The notes under the pieces: model-generated
What the model saw: only the letters and a program-made list of their open reading frames with translations
What the model was told of the DNA's origin: nothing
Databases searched by the model: none
From: Nostoc sp. NMS7
GTDB taxonomy: Bacteria; Cyanobacteriota; Cyanobacteriia; Cyanobacteriales; Nostocaceae
Reading direction: 5' to 3'
Assembly: GCF_017115085.1 (NCBI RefSeq)
Contig: NZ_JABXKJ010000249.1
Location: 99,475-150,980 of the forward strand
DNA length: 51,506 bases
In this document: positions 1-9,281 of the stretch, piece by piece
Position numbering within the stretch: the first letter of the stretch is position 1
Layout: every line of letters begins with the position of its first letter
Made by a program: the position numbers and the translations under genes

Positions 1-1064
1 TCAATCCAATATCGTTGACGTTCAAAGGGATAAGTAGGTAAAGGTAGACGATAACGTGTTTCGTGAGTATAAAATCCTGACCAATCTATTTCTACACCAG
101 CCAACCACACCCGACCTAATGTGTGCAACAAAAAGCTAACATCCGATTGTTGTTCTTTAGCATGGCGTAAACAATTCAGCACAAGTTGTTTGGCATCAGG
201 TTTGAGATGCTGCGTTGTTAATGTACTTAACGTCCGTCCAGGACCCACCTCCAAGAAAACACCTTCAAATTGCTCTAACAGTTGCGATATTCCAGCAGAA
301 AATTGCACAGTTTGCCGCAGATGTTGACTCCAGTAGTTAGGACTTGTAGCTTGCTGATCAGTAATCCAACTACCAGTAAGATTAGAAATAAAGCGAATTT
401 GCGGCAGGTTGAGTTTGACTTTGTTCACAAATGAAGTGAATGCTTCCAGTATCGGTGCCATCATCAGAGAATGAAATCCATGAGATGTGTGCAACAGGCG
501 AGATTCAATTCCTTGTGATGATAATTGGTTTTGGAATGTAGCGATCGCTTCTACAGTACCAGAAACCACGCACGCAGATGGACTGTTAATCGCTGCGAGT
601 TCCACCAATGGCTGTGCATCTAAAAGAAATTGTACATCTGTTGCTGGTAATGCAATTGCCAGCATACTCCCTTGAGGCAACTGTTGCATCAGTTTTCCCC
701 GCTTTGCCACAATCGTTAAAGCATCTTCTAGGGAAAACACACCTGCAATTGTGGCTGCGACATATTCCCCGATGCTGTGACCAATCATCGCCATCGGTTG
801 CACTCCCCATGACATCCATAATTGGGCAAGGGCGTACTCGATCACAAATAGTGCTGGTTGGGTAATTGCAGTTTGTTGCAGTTGTTGTGTGGCAACTTCA
901 ATTTCTTGTGCTTTCGGAAAGAGTATCTGGCGAATATCAAGATTGAGCAATGGTTGGAGAATTTCGGCACAGATATCAACATATTTGCGGAATGTCGGTT
1001 CTACCTCATACAGTTCTCGCCCCATATCCACATATTGCGCCCCTTGCCCAGAAAACATGAAGAT
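1..1064. repeat. Direct repeat copy 1 (AT domain of the leftmost PKS)
   Basis: This segment matches 4683-5746 at a constant offset of 4682, with no mismatch found by eye. It encodes the AT domain from FMFSGQGAQY through the post-AT linker, in the same reading frame in both genes. Identity stops sharply just before FMFSGQ (position 1065 versus 5747); the KS and KS-AT linker sequences beyond it are clearly diverged. The left end is unknown because the window ends there. Confidence 0.95.
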
Positions 1065-2660
1065 AACAGGCTGTTCTCTATACTCTTGGTGTACAGTAAA
1101 AACCCGTTTTTGATCCTGTATTTCCAAGGTGGTTACTGCATCCATAATATCTCGACATACCAACATTCGGCGATAGTTAAAAGCCTTGCGACCTACTTGT
1201 AATGTGTGAGCCACATCAGCTAAATTTATATCCAAATGCTGTTTTAAATATGCGACCAGATTTGCAGTTGCAGTTTCAAGTGCCGAACTAGTTTTAGCTG
1301 ATAATAACAGCACTTGCCAAGGTCTAGATTCTTCAAAATGTTTAATTTCAGGGGCTTCTTCCAGAATGACATGGGCATTAGTTCCACCAAATCCCAAAGA
1401 ACTAACTCCAGCGCGACGTGGAGTGTCTTTAGTTTTCCATTCGGTAAGTTTAGTATTGACATAGAAGGGACTGTTAACAAAATCAATCTGAGGATTCGGA
1501 ACTTCAAAATTTATGCTAGGAGGTATTTGTTTGTATTTCAATGCTAAGACAGTCTTGATGAGACTTGCTACACCAGACGCTGTATCTATATGTCCGATAT
1601 TTGGTTTTACTGAACCGATAGAGCAGAAGCCATTTTTGTTAGTAAAGTTACGAAAAGCCTTAGTTAGCGCTGCGATTTCTACCGGATCGCCAGTAGCTGT
1701 TCCTGTTCCGTGAGTTTCTATATACGAGATATCATCAGCATCTATTCCAGCATTTGCTAAAGCCTCTACGACTACTTCTGCTTGACCATCTACACTAGGT
1801 GCTGTATAACTAACTTTTAAAGAACCGTCGTTGTTGATTGCTGAACCTTTAATAACTGCATAAATGTAGTCTCTATCTGCGATCGCATTTTTTAATCTTT
1901 TTAAAACGACAATTCCCACCCCACTGCCAAAAATAGTACCTTGCGCTTTAGCATCAAAAGCCCGACAATGACCATCAGGCGAAAAAATTCCCCCTTCTTG
2001 ATAGAAATAGCCTGACTTTTGTGGAACTTTGACTGTTACCCCACCTGCTAAAGCAATATCACACTCTTCATCCAGTAGACTTTTGCAGGCTAAATGTACA
2101 GCAACTAATGAAGTAGAGCAGTAAGTTTGGATACCGATACTTGGCCCTTTGAGATTTAATTTATATGAAATATTTGTAGTCAAAAAATCTTTATTAAGAG
2201 AATATAAATTTGTTAAATTCGTTAAATTATAATTTTGATAAATATTGTGTAAAAAATAAGAGTTTGTGCTTATACCAGCATAAACACCAATCAATCCTTG
2301 ATAAATTTCTGGGTCATATCCAGCCTTTTCAAGAGCTTCCCAAGCACACTCCATGAAAAGCCGATGTTGGGGGTCCATTATTTCAGCTTCTTTAGGGCTA
2401 AAACCAAAGAATCTAGCATCAAAACTCTCAATATCTTCCAGTAAAGGTGCGGCTTTAACATAATTTGGGTTATTTAAAACAGTCTCTTCAAGATTTAAAT
2501 CTAGTAAATCATCATTGGATAAAAATGAAACAGACTCAACTCCATTTTGTAAATTATGCCAAAAATCATCAATATTTTTTGCCCCAGGAAACCGACCAGA
2601 CATTCCCACTAATGCTATGTCTAAATCTATGTTTTGTTCAATTTTCGTATTGATAGTCAT
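1..2660 (-). CDS. Type I PKS module, partial (KS-AT..., runs off the window)
   Basis: An open frame reads leftward from an ATG at 2660 to the window edge (886 codons visible) without a stop. It has about 14 residues before the ketosynthase, which carries the active-site Cys near residue 181 (context TYCSTSL) and the HGTGT and NIGH histidine motifs, so the KS looks active. An acyltransferase follows with GHSIGEY, the malonyl-type signature; the second specificity motif is HGFH rather than HAFH. The visible part ends in the post-AT linker (PFERQRYWIE), so the KR or other domains and the ACP lie outside the window. The gene starts 29 bp after the previous PKS gene ends and is probably the next extension step in the same operon. 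Its AT and linker DNA appear identical to those of that neighbour. Confidence 0.93.
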   Translation of the reverse strand, partial: MTINTKIEQNIDLDIALVGMSGRFPGAKNIDDFWHNLQNGVESVSFLSNDDLLDLNLEETVLNNPNYVKAAPLLEDIESFDARFFGFSPKEAEIMDPQHRLFMECAWEALEKAGYDPEIYQGLIGVYAGISTNSYFLHNIYQNYNLTNLTNLYSLNKDFLTTNISYKLNLKGPSIGIQTYCSTSLVAVHLACKSLLDEECDIALAGGVTVKVPQKSGYFYQEGGIFSPDGHCRAFDAKAQGTIFGSGVGIVVLKRLKNAIADRDYIYAVIKGSAINNDGSLKVSYTAPSVDGQAEVVVEALANAGIDADDISYIETHGTGTATGDPVEIAALTKAFRNFTNKNGFCSIGSVKPNIGHIDTASGVASLIKTVLALKYKQIPPSINFEVPNPQIDFVNSPFYVNTKLTEWKTKDTPRRAGVSSLGFGGTNAHVILEEAPEIKHFEESRPWQVLLLSAKTSSALETATANLVAYLKQHLDINLADVAHTLQVGRKAFNYRRMLVCRDIMDAVTTLEIQDQKRVFTVHQEYREQPVIFMFSGQGAQYVDMGRELYEVEPTFRKYVDICAEILQPLLNLDIRQILFPKAQEIEVATQQLQQTAITQPALFVIEYALAQLWMSWGVQPMAMIGHSIGEYVAATIAGVFSLEDALTIVAKRGKLMQQLPQGSMLAIALPATDVQFLLDAQPLVELAAINSPSACVVSGTVEAIATFQNQLSSQGIESRLLHTSHGFHSLMMAPILEAFTSFVNKVKLNLPQIRFISNLTGSWITDQQATSPNYWSQHLRQTVQFSAGISQLLEQFEGVFLEVGPGRTLSTLTTQHLKPDAKQLVLNCLRHAKEQQSDVSFLLHTLGRVWLAGVEIDWSGFYTHETRYRLPLPTYPFERQRYWI

Positions 2661-2689
2661 ATTTTTTTGTTAAATTAATTTAGGTGATT

Positions 2690-5600
2690 TTATTCTTCTA
2701 GATTATTTTGTAGTTTTATCTGCCTTCTTTTTTGTCCTCGATTTAGCCTTTGTTCAAAAGTATTTTTCTGAGATTCTTCAGGAAATAAAGTTTTGGACAT
2801 AGAGTAGATATTCGGACATTCATAAAGTTTGGTTACAGAAATATTTAAATCAAATTCTTTATTTAGGTGAGAAATAACTTGAATACCGATAAGTGAATCA
2901 CCACCCAATTCAAAGAAATTATCATAGATTCCTATGCGTTCAATTCCCAAAATTGCTTGCCAAATGTCAAGAAGCTTTTTCTCAATTTTATTGCTGGGTG
3001 CAACATAATCATTACTCAAATCTGGTCGGGGATGTTTTGAATTTGATTCACTGACATTTTCTAAAAATTCTAGTACGCGTGTTTTGCGATCAAAACTGTC
3101 CTGTTCTAGTGAATTGAGAAAATCAGACGGAGATACTAAAACTTGGGGTATTGTACTTCCTAGAATACGTGTTAACGCATTTATGCCCTCATCAGGTAAT
3201 ATTCCTTGTTTAAGATTTTCTGTACGCAACTCTTGGATTTGTTGTGGCACTGTTGTATTCACTGCCATCCCAACTTCTTGCCAAGCACCCCAATTTATAC
3301 TTATGATTAATCTGCCATCTTTTGAAGTATTACATTGAGCAAAGGCATCAAGAAAAGCATTCGCTCCACAATAATCTACCTGTCCAAATCCTCCGAGAAT
3401 TGAATTCATGGATGATGCTAGGATAAAGAAATCTAATTGGATATCTTTAATAAGAGAATCAAGAATTAATGTACCTTTGACTTTGGATGCCAGAATACTT
3501 TCAGCTTCTTTGTAAGTTTTTCGCTGAATCACACCGCCTCCAGGAACTCCAGCAGTGTGAATAACACCATTTAGCTGACCAAATTTTGAATTAGTTTGAG
3601 CGATCGCATTTTGCATTTGTTCACTGTTAGTCACATCAGCACTCACCACCAACACTTGGGCACCCAACTGTTCCAGTGCTTGCACTTTCTGAATCTTGCG
3701 GCTGGTATTATCATTTTCATCGTGAGTCAGCAACCATTGTTCCCAATCGTCTCGGTTAGGCAAACCTGAACGTCCTATTAACAAAAGTTTTGCTTGTACA
3801 GTTCGAGCCAAGTATTCTGCTATAACAAGTCCAATACCTCCAAGTCCACCTGTAATTAGATAAACTCCCCTTTGCTTTAATCGCGGTTTTCCTATCTTCG
3901 CTGCATCAAAGCGCACTGGTTCAAAAGTTTGCACCCAGCGATTAATCCCTCGGTAGGCAATTATTTTGTCAGAGGTGGCAACTGTCAATTCTGTTAGCAA
4001 TTGTTCTATGAGTTTTTCGGCTTGCCAAGTTTCACTGATAGGAAGAATAATATCAATACTACGACAACTAATATTTGAGTATTCTTGAGATATAACTTTA
4101 ATCGGTCCAAGTAAAGTTGCTTTCTCTGGACAAAGTATTTCAGTTCCTGTGACTGGTTGTAAGTTGTTAGAAATGACTGTGATTTCTATTTGCTCGATAG
4201 TTTCCTGTCTTCCTAAAGTTTGGGCAAGAAATAACAGACTATAAAATCCTGTTGTTTGAGCTTGTTCAACTTCTTCCAGTTCTAATTTCTGTTCATATGT
4301 AGGTGTGACACTCCATATATGAACAATATTTCTGGGTAACTTCTGTTGTACGATCAATTCCTTGATTAATGCATCATAATTATCAGGTTTTTCAGGATTA
4401 AGGATATATTCATACTCATTTAACTTTGTGAATTCTGCACCAATATTTACAGTTATGACATCATGGTTTTGTTGTTCTAGTTGTTTGACTAAGTTTCTAC
4501 CTAAACCACACTCATCGATAAACACCAAAGTCCAAGATTTGTTAACTGCTAATTCTTCATGTGAAAACTGTACTGGTGGTAAAGATGGTTTCCAGAAAGG
4601 GATGTAGAACCAGTCAGCAATATCGCTTTTTTTGCTAGGTGATATTGGAGTAGGATGATCGTCAATTCGTTGTTTTTTGGGTTCAATCCAATATCGTTGA
4701 CGTTCAAAGGGATAAGTAGGTAAAGGTAGACGATAACGTGTTTCGTGAGTATAAAATCCTGACCAATCTATTTCTACACCAGCCAACCACACCCGACCTA
4801 ATGTGTGCAACAAAAAGCTAACATCCGATTGTTGTTCTTTAGCATGGCGTAAACAATTCAGCACAAGTTGTTTGGCATCAGGTTTGAGATGCTGCGTTGT
4901 TAATGTACTTAACGTCCGTCCAGGACCCACCTCCAAGAAAACACCTTCAAATTGCTCTAACAGTTGCGATATTCCAGCAGAAAATTGCACAGTTTGCCGC
5001 AGATGTTGACTCCAGTAGTTAGGACTTGTAGCTTGCTGATCAGTAATCCAACTACCAGTAAGATTAGAAATAAAGCGAATTTGCGGCAGGTTGAGTTTGA
5101 CTTTGTTCACAAATGAAGTGAATGCTTCCAGTATCGGTGCCATCATCAGAGAATGAAATCCATGAGATGTGTGCAACAGGCGAGATTCAATTCCTTGTGA
5201 TGATAATTGGTTTTGGAATGTAGCGATCGCTTCTACAGTACCAGAAACCACGCACGCAGATGGACTGTTAATCGCTGCGAGTTCCACCAATGGCTGTGCA
5301 TCTAAAAGAAATTGTACATCTGTTGCTGGTAATGCAATTGCCAGCATACTCCCTTGAGGCAACTGTTGCATCAGTTTTCCCCGCTTTGCCACAATCGTTA
5401 AAGCATCTTCTAGGGAAAACACACCTGCAATTGTGGCTGCGACATATTCCCCGATGCTGTGACCAATCATCGCCATCGGTTGCACTCCCCATGACATCCA
5501 TAATTGGGCAAGGGCGTACTCGATCACAAATAGTGCTGGTTGGGTAATTGCAGTTTGTTGCAGTTGTTGTGTGGCAACTTCAATTTCTTGTGCTTTCGGA

Positions 5601-7351
5601 AAGAGTATCTGGCGAATATCAAGATTGAGCAATGGTTGGAGAATTTCGGCACAGATATCAACATATTTGCGGAATGTCGGTTCTACCTCATACAGTTCTC
5701 GCCCCATATCCACATATTGCGCCCCTTGCCCAGAAAACATGAAGATGACGGGACGATGATTGGGTTTTTGGTAATGGGTGAAAACTTTTTCTGGATCTAA
5801 AGTAGTCAGCGCTTTGACTGCATCATCTAAATCACGACAAACTATCATCTGACGCTGGTCAAAAGCTCGACGACCCACTTGTAAAGTGTAAGCGACATCC
5901 GGCAGGATAATATCAGGATGTTGCTGGAAATAAGCAGCCAGATTAGCTGTGGTAGTTTCCAGCGCTGTACTAGTTTTGGCTGAAAGCAGTAACAATTGCC
6001 AAGGGCGTGAATCGCTTGCGGGTGCAACAGCTGGAGCTTCTTCTAGAACAACATGGGCATTAGTCCCACCAATACCAAAAGAACTAACACCTGCGCGGCG
6101 AGGAGTTCCGTTAGTATTCCACTCTGATAACTTGGTATTGACGTAGAAGGGGCTGTTGGCGAAATCTATTTGGGGATTAGGCTGCTGAAAGTGCAAACTG
6201 GGGGGTATTTGTTTATCCTTCAGGGCTTGGACGGTTTTGATTAAGCCAGTTACACCAGCAGCAGTATTCAAATGTCCGATGTTAGTTTTCACTGATGCGA
6301 TCGCACAAAAGCCTTTTTTGTTTGTGCTAGCACGAAAAGCCTGTGTTAAAGCCGCAATCTCAATCGGATCTCCTAAGGGAGTTCCAGTCCCATGTGTTTC
6401 TATATATGTAATAGTTTCCGGTTCAACTCCAGATAAGGCCAGCGCCTCTAAAATGACTTCTCTTTGACCTTCAAGACTGGGAGCTGTGTAACCAACCTTG
6501 AGAGAACCATCGTTATTGACAGCCGAACCTTTAATTACCGCATGAATAAAGTCGCGATCGGCTACAGCATCCTCTAGCCGCTTCAGCACTACCACACCTA
6601 AACCATTACCAAAAACAGTTCCCTGTGCATCAGCATCAAAAGCTCTACAATGTCCATCAGGAGAGTTAATCCCTCCTTGTTGATATTGATACCCGACTTT
6701 TTGTGGCACTTTTATTGCTACGCCACCAGCTAGAACAATATCACTTTCACCATTCAGCAAACTTTGACAAGCCAAATGAACAGCTACCAACGATGTAGAA
6801 CAGGTAGTTTGCACATTGATGCTTGGCCCTTTAAGATTCAATTTGTAGGAAATTTGTGTAGATAGGTGATCTTTATCATTTCCAATAGAAATTTGAAAAT
6901 TGTCAACTGATTCTGACAAATTGCTGTGAGAATATAAATTAGATAATAAATAAGTACTGACAGCGACACCACCAAAAAGACCAATTCGACCACTGTAAGT
7001 TTCCGAGTCATAGCCGGCATTTTCTAGAGCTTCCCAAACACATTCTAAGAAAAGACGATGTTGGGGATCTGTGATTTCTACTTCTGTAGGAGTAAAGCCA
7101 AAGAATGCAGCATCAAATAATTCTATGTCTTCTATGACAGCGCTTGCTTTAATATAATTGGGGTCATTCAACACCGTAGAGTCTATGCCAGCAGATACTA
7201 ATTCCTCATTAGTGAAAAAAGAAATAGACTCTACACCATTTCGGATGTTTTGCCAAAACGCATCCACGTTTTTCGCTCCCGGAAAACGTCCTGCCATACC
7301 GATAATAGCTATTTCGTCTGGCTCATTTAAGCTGTTAAAATTATCTAGCAT
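2690..7351 (-). CDS. Type I PKS module KS-AT-KR-ACP
   Basis: This 1553-residue protein should carry out one malonyl-CoA extension with ketoreduction on an ACP-bound chain. The KS spans about residues 12-430, with active-site Cys near 184 (TTCSTSL) and the HGTGT and NIGH motifs. The AT spans about 535-840 (GHSIGEY, HGFH variant). The KR spans about 1150-1340, with an intact nucleotide loop TGGLGGIG and a Ser/Tyr pair in ASSMNS and VDYCGAN. The ACP near 1450-1510 carries the phosphopantetheine Ser in LGGDSL. No DH, ER or methyltransferase is seen, so the product carries a beta-hydroxyl. The C-terminus is a short basic tail (QRLNRGQKRRQIK), as in the other proteins here that precede a PKS. The gene lies 73 bp after the decarboxylase gene and 29 bp before the next PKS gene. 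Confidence 0.96.
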   Translation of the reverse strand: MLDNFNSLNEPDEIAIIGMAGRFPGAKNVDAFWQNIRNGVESISFFTNEELVSAGIDSTVLNDPNYIKASAVIEDIELFDAAFFGFTPTEVEITDPQHRLFLECVWEALENAGYDSETYSGRIGLFGGVAVSTYLLSNLYSHSNLSESVDNFQISIGNDKDHLSTQISYKLNLKGPSINVQTTCSTSLVAVHLACQSLLNGESDIVLAGGVAIKVPQKVGYQYQQGGINSPDGHCRAFDADAQGTVFGNGLGVVVLKRLEDAVADRDFIHAVIKGSAVNNDGSLKVGYTAPSLEGQREVILEALALSGVEPETITYIETHGTGTPLGDPIEIAALTQAFRASTNKKGFCAIASVKTNIGHLNTAAGVTGLIKTVQALKDKQIPPSLHFQQPNPQIDFANSPFYVNTKLSEWNTNGTPRRAGVSSFGIGGTNAHVVLEEAPAVAPASDSRPWQLLLLSAKTSTALETTTANLAAYFQQHPDIILPDVAYTLQVGRRAFDQRQMIVCRDLDDAVKALTTLDPEKVFTHYQKPNHRPVIFMFSGQGAQYVDMGRELYEVEPTFRKYVDICAEILQPLLNLDIRQILFPKAQEIEVATQQLQQTAITQPALFVIEYALAQLWMSWGVQPMAMIGHSIGEYVAATIAGVFSLEDALTIVAKRGKLMQQLPQGSMLAIALPATDVQFLLDAQPLVELAAINSPSACVVSGTVEAIATFQNQLSSQGIESRLLHTSHGFHSLMMAPILEAFTSFVNKVKLNLPQIRFISNLTGSWITDQQATSPNYWSQHLRQTVQFSAGISQLLEQFEGVFLEVGPGRTLSTLTTQHLKPDAKQLVLNCLRHAKEQQSDVSFLLHTLGRVWLAGVEIDWSGFYTHETRYRLPLPTYPFERQRYWIEPKKQRIDDHPTPISPSKKSDIADWFYIPFWKPSLPPVQFSHEELAVNKSWTLVFIDECGLGRNLVKQLEQQNHDVITVNIGAEFTKLNEYEYILNPEKPDNYDALIKELIVQQKLPRNIVHIWSVTPTYEQKLELEEVEQAQTTGFYSLLFLAQTLGRQETIEQIEITVISNNLQPVTGTEILCPEKATLLGPIKVISQEYSNISCRSIDIILPISETWQAEKLIEQLLTELTVATSDKIIAYRGINRWVQTFEPVRFDAAKIGKPRLKQRGVYLITGGLGGIGLVIAEYLARTVQAKLLLIGRSGLPNRDDWEQWLLTHDENDNTSRKIQKVQALEQLGAQVLVVSADVTNSEQMQNAIAQTNSKFGQLNGVIHTAGVPGGGVIQRKTYKEAESILASKVKGTLILDSLIKDIQLDFFILASSMNSILGGFGQVDYCGANAFLDAFAQCNTSKDGRLIISINWGAWQEVGMAVNTTVPQQIQELRTENLKQGILPDEGINALTRILGSTIPQVLVSPSDFLNSLEQDSFDRKTRVLEFLENVSESNSKHPRPDLSNDYVAPSNKIEKKLLDIWQAILGIERIGIYDNFFELGGDSLIGIQVISHLNKEFDLNISVTKLYECPNIYSMSKTLFPEESQKNTFEQRLNRGQKRRQIKLQNNLEE
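4683..5746. repeat. Direct repeat copy 2 (AT domain of the neighbouring PKS)
   Basis: This is the second copy of the segment at 1-1064, lying inside the PKS gene at 2690-7351. It covers the whole AT domain and the linker up to PFERQRYWIEP. The flanking KS on one side and the linker/KR on the other show no comparable identity to the other PKS genes in the window. Confidence 0.95.
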
Positions 7352-7424
7352 TTTGCGTCAGCCTTGAATCTAAAAAACTACCAATTCAATTCTTTAAAAC
7401 TGGTCTATTTTCTCACTCAAATCT

Positions 7425-9068
7425 CTAAAAATTTACCGTTGATATTTCGGCAGCAATCTGAATTTGATCGCTTAAAACTGCGTCAATATCTTCTTTAGTA
7501 GTGAGTGGATTAGCGATGACTGCACGCAGAGCAATAATCGGAATTTCCTGATCAAAACAGATAGTAGTTTTTGTTGTCCGCGAGATAAAAGTCCGACCAA
7601 TTTGGCGCTGAATCTTCTGGATCTTTTCATTAAATTGATTAATTAGTTGATGATCGATTTCGGTCAAATTATTTTTAACAACAAGCTCTCTCAATGACTC
7701 TGGAATGTAGCGATATATAAGTAAATTAGTATCAGGTTTTGCTAACAACTCAAATTCGGGCATAGTACAAATCTTATCTGCCATATATTGAGTTTTCCGA
7801 ATTCCTTCATCAATCAAAAATTCATATCCCTTTAATCCGATCAGATTTAGCCCAGCATGTAAGAATAAAGCCATACCTGGTCGAGAACCTTCTAAAGCAC
7901 GTTTCCCTAAATCAAATGACCCTTTACGCATGGTGTAGGCTGCTTGCTTTTCGATTGCTTTCGCCAGATCGGGATCGCGGAAAAAAACCATCCCAATGCC
8001 CATCGGCAGATACATTTGTTTATGTCCATCAATGGTTACTGAATCAGCGCGTTCAATACCAGCAAGTTTATGTCGATGTTGTTCAGAAAAAATCAGTGGC
8101 CCACCCCAGGCAGCATCTACATGAAAATGAACTTTAGCTGCTTGTGCAATCTCTGCAATCTCCGCGATCGCATCTACTCCACCTGAGTCTGTGGTGCCGG
8201 CAACGCCTATAATACCAATAATCAGCAATTTCTGAGCATGACATTTCACAACAGCTTCGCGTAGTGCTTGTATGTCAACTTGATTGTTAGAGTTAGTAGG
8301 GATTCTAATCAAACCTTGTATACCAATGCCCATCAAATCCGCAGCTTTATCAAAAGAGAAATGCATCAACTCAGAGCCAATAATTACTGCTCCTTTATAG
8401 CCGTAGAAATCTAGGGCTGCTGTTAAGCCTTCTTTTTCTACGCCACCAAACCTATCTTTTGCTCCCAAAGAATTGTTTCTGGCACACCAGAGGGCTGTAA
8501 TGTTAGCAGTTGTACCACCAGAAAGCAAGATTCCTAAAGTACTCTGGCTATTTTGAATATGTTGAGCATAGAAATTATCAGAAAAGTTGTAAATCAGTCG
8601 ATGCATCATTGCTAAAGCCTCTCGTTCACAGAAGCTGAGGGATTTAGCTGTCTCTATTTTAACAGCATTTTGATTCATTGCCGTCATCAGTTTGGCAAGA
8701 GGAAGTACAAAGCTGGGAAGTGCAGAGGTCATATGACCAATAAATCGAGGCGAAGATGTATGTATTGAATGCTCAATAATATTGTTAGTTAAGTATTTGA
8801 GATACCTTTGAAAATTAGCAGGTTTCACAGGTATTTTACTATTAGAAAAAATACCTAATAAAGAATCTATTTCAATATCCGTGTTGGCATCACTTATGCT
8901 TAAAAAGTTTTGCGATATTTTATCAACCAAACCATCTATATCGTGAGGATTTGCTTTCCCAGATGAAGTAAACAATTCGATTATTTCTTCTTCAATTCCA
9001 GGTTGCAAAGATTGCTCGGTTTCAAAAAAGTAATTTTGTTTTTGGATATCTTGTTTGCTTATTGTCAT
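7425..9068 (-). CDS. PLP-dependent aspartate 1-decarboxylase, PanP-like (beta-alanine supply)
   Basis: This 547-residue group II PLP decarboxylase has the Schiff-base Lys near residue 347 in DGHKQMYLPMG, a cofactor-binding Asp in HVDAAWGG, and an N-terminal block HTSSPRFIGHMTSALPSF. That block and the length resemble the PanP proteins that decarboxylate L-aspartate to beta-alanine, rather than classical glutamate or diaminobutyrate decarboxylases. This assignment rests on remembered family sequence. The neighbouring NRPS (9282-12758) has a beta-alanine A-domain code, which fits: the enzyme would feed that module. Alternative substrates (Glu, cysteine sulfinate, 2,4-diaminobutyrate) cannot be excluded. 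The gene is in the same direction as its neighbours, 73 bp before the PKS gene and 213 bp after the NRPS gene. Confidence 0.82.
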   Translation of the reverse strand: MTISKQDIQKQNYFFETEQSLQPGIEEEIIELFTSSGKANPHDIDGLVDKISQNFLSISDANTDIEIDSLLGIFSNSKIPVKPANFQRYLKYLTNNIIEHSIHTSSPRFIGHMTSALPSFVLPLAKLMTAMNQNAVKIETAKSLSFCEREALAMMHRLIYNFSDNFYAQHIQNSQSTLGILLSGGTTANITALWCARNNSLGAKDRFGGVEKEGLTAALDFYGYKGAVIIGSELMHFSFDKAADLMGIGIQGLIRIPTNSNNQVDIQALREAVVKCHAQKLLIIGIIGVAGTTDSGGVDAIAEIAEIAQAAKVHFHVDAAWGGPLIFSEQHRHKLAGIERADSVTIDGHKQMYLPMGIGMVFFRDPDLAKAIEKQAAYTMRKGSFDLGKRALEGSRPGMALFLHAGLNLIGLKGYEFLIDEGIRKTQYMADKICTMPEFELLAKPDTNLLIYRYIPESLRELVVKNNLTEIDHQLINQFNEKIQKIQRQIGRTFISRTTKTTICFDQEIPIIALRAVIANPLTTKEDIDAVLSDQIQIAAEISTVNF

Positions 9069-9163
9069 TTTTTTAATTAGATTATTTTGGTCTTTTATGG
9101 CATTTTTTAGTGAATACTACCATTGATTTTTTTTAACCATCAATGACTAATTGATAAACTTGC

Positions 9164-9259
9164 TACAGCAGTCCTAAATCATTTCTGAAAACCTCTCTTT
9201 ATGATCTCTCTGTGGTTCGATTAAAAAATATTTTTCACAACTCATTTAGGATTACTATA
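9164..9259. repeat. MITE-like imperfect inverted repeat in the intergenic gap
   Basis: Arms at 9164-9181 (tacagcagtcctaaatca) and 9242-9259 (tcatttaggattactata) are inverted copies with 14 of 18 positions matching. The termini resemble those of the element at 13949-14010 (agcaatcctaaat type). With its internal AT-rich stretch it fills about half of the 213-bp gap between the beta-Ala NRPS and the decarboxylase gene. It looks like a decayed, non-coding miniature element. Confidence 0.6.
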
Positions 9260-9281
9260 CATCTGATTCACTTTATGGAAA

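Noticed and set aside
121..865. Several plus- and minus-strand open frames inside the left PKS gene, repeated at 4803-5547
   Set aside because: They are alternative frames of the duplicated AT-coding DNA. Their exact repetition reflects the duplication, not real genes.
9121..9145. cattgat...atcaatg hairpin upstream of the decarboxylase gene
   Set aside because: It has 7-bp arms with an 11-base AT loop and no following T run on the coding strand, and is close to chance expectation in AT-rich DNA.
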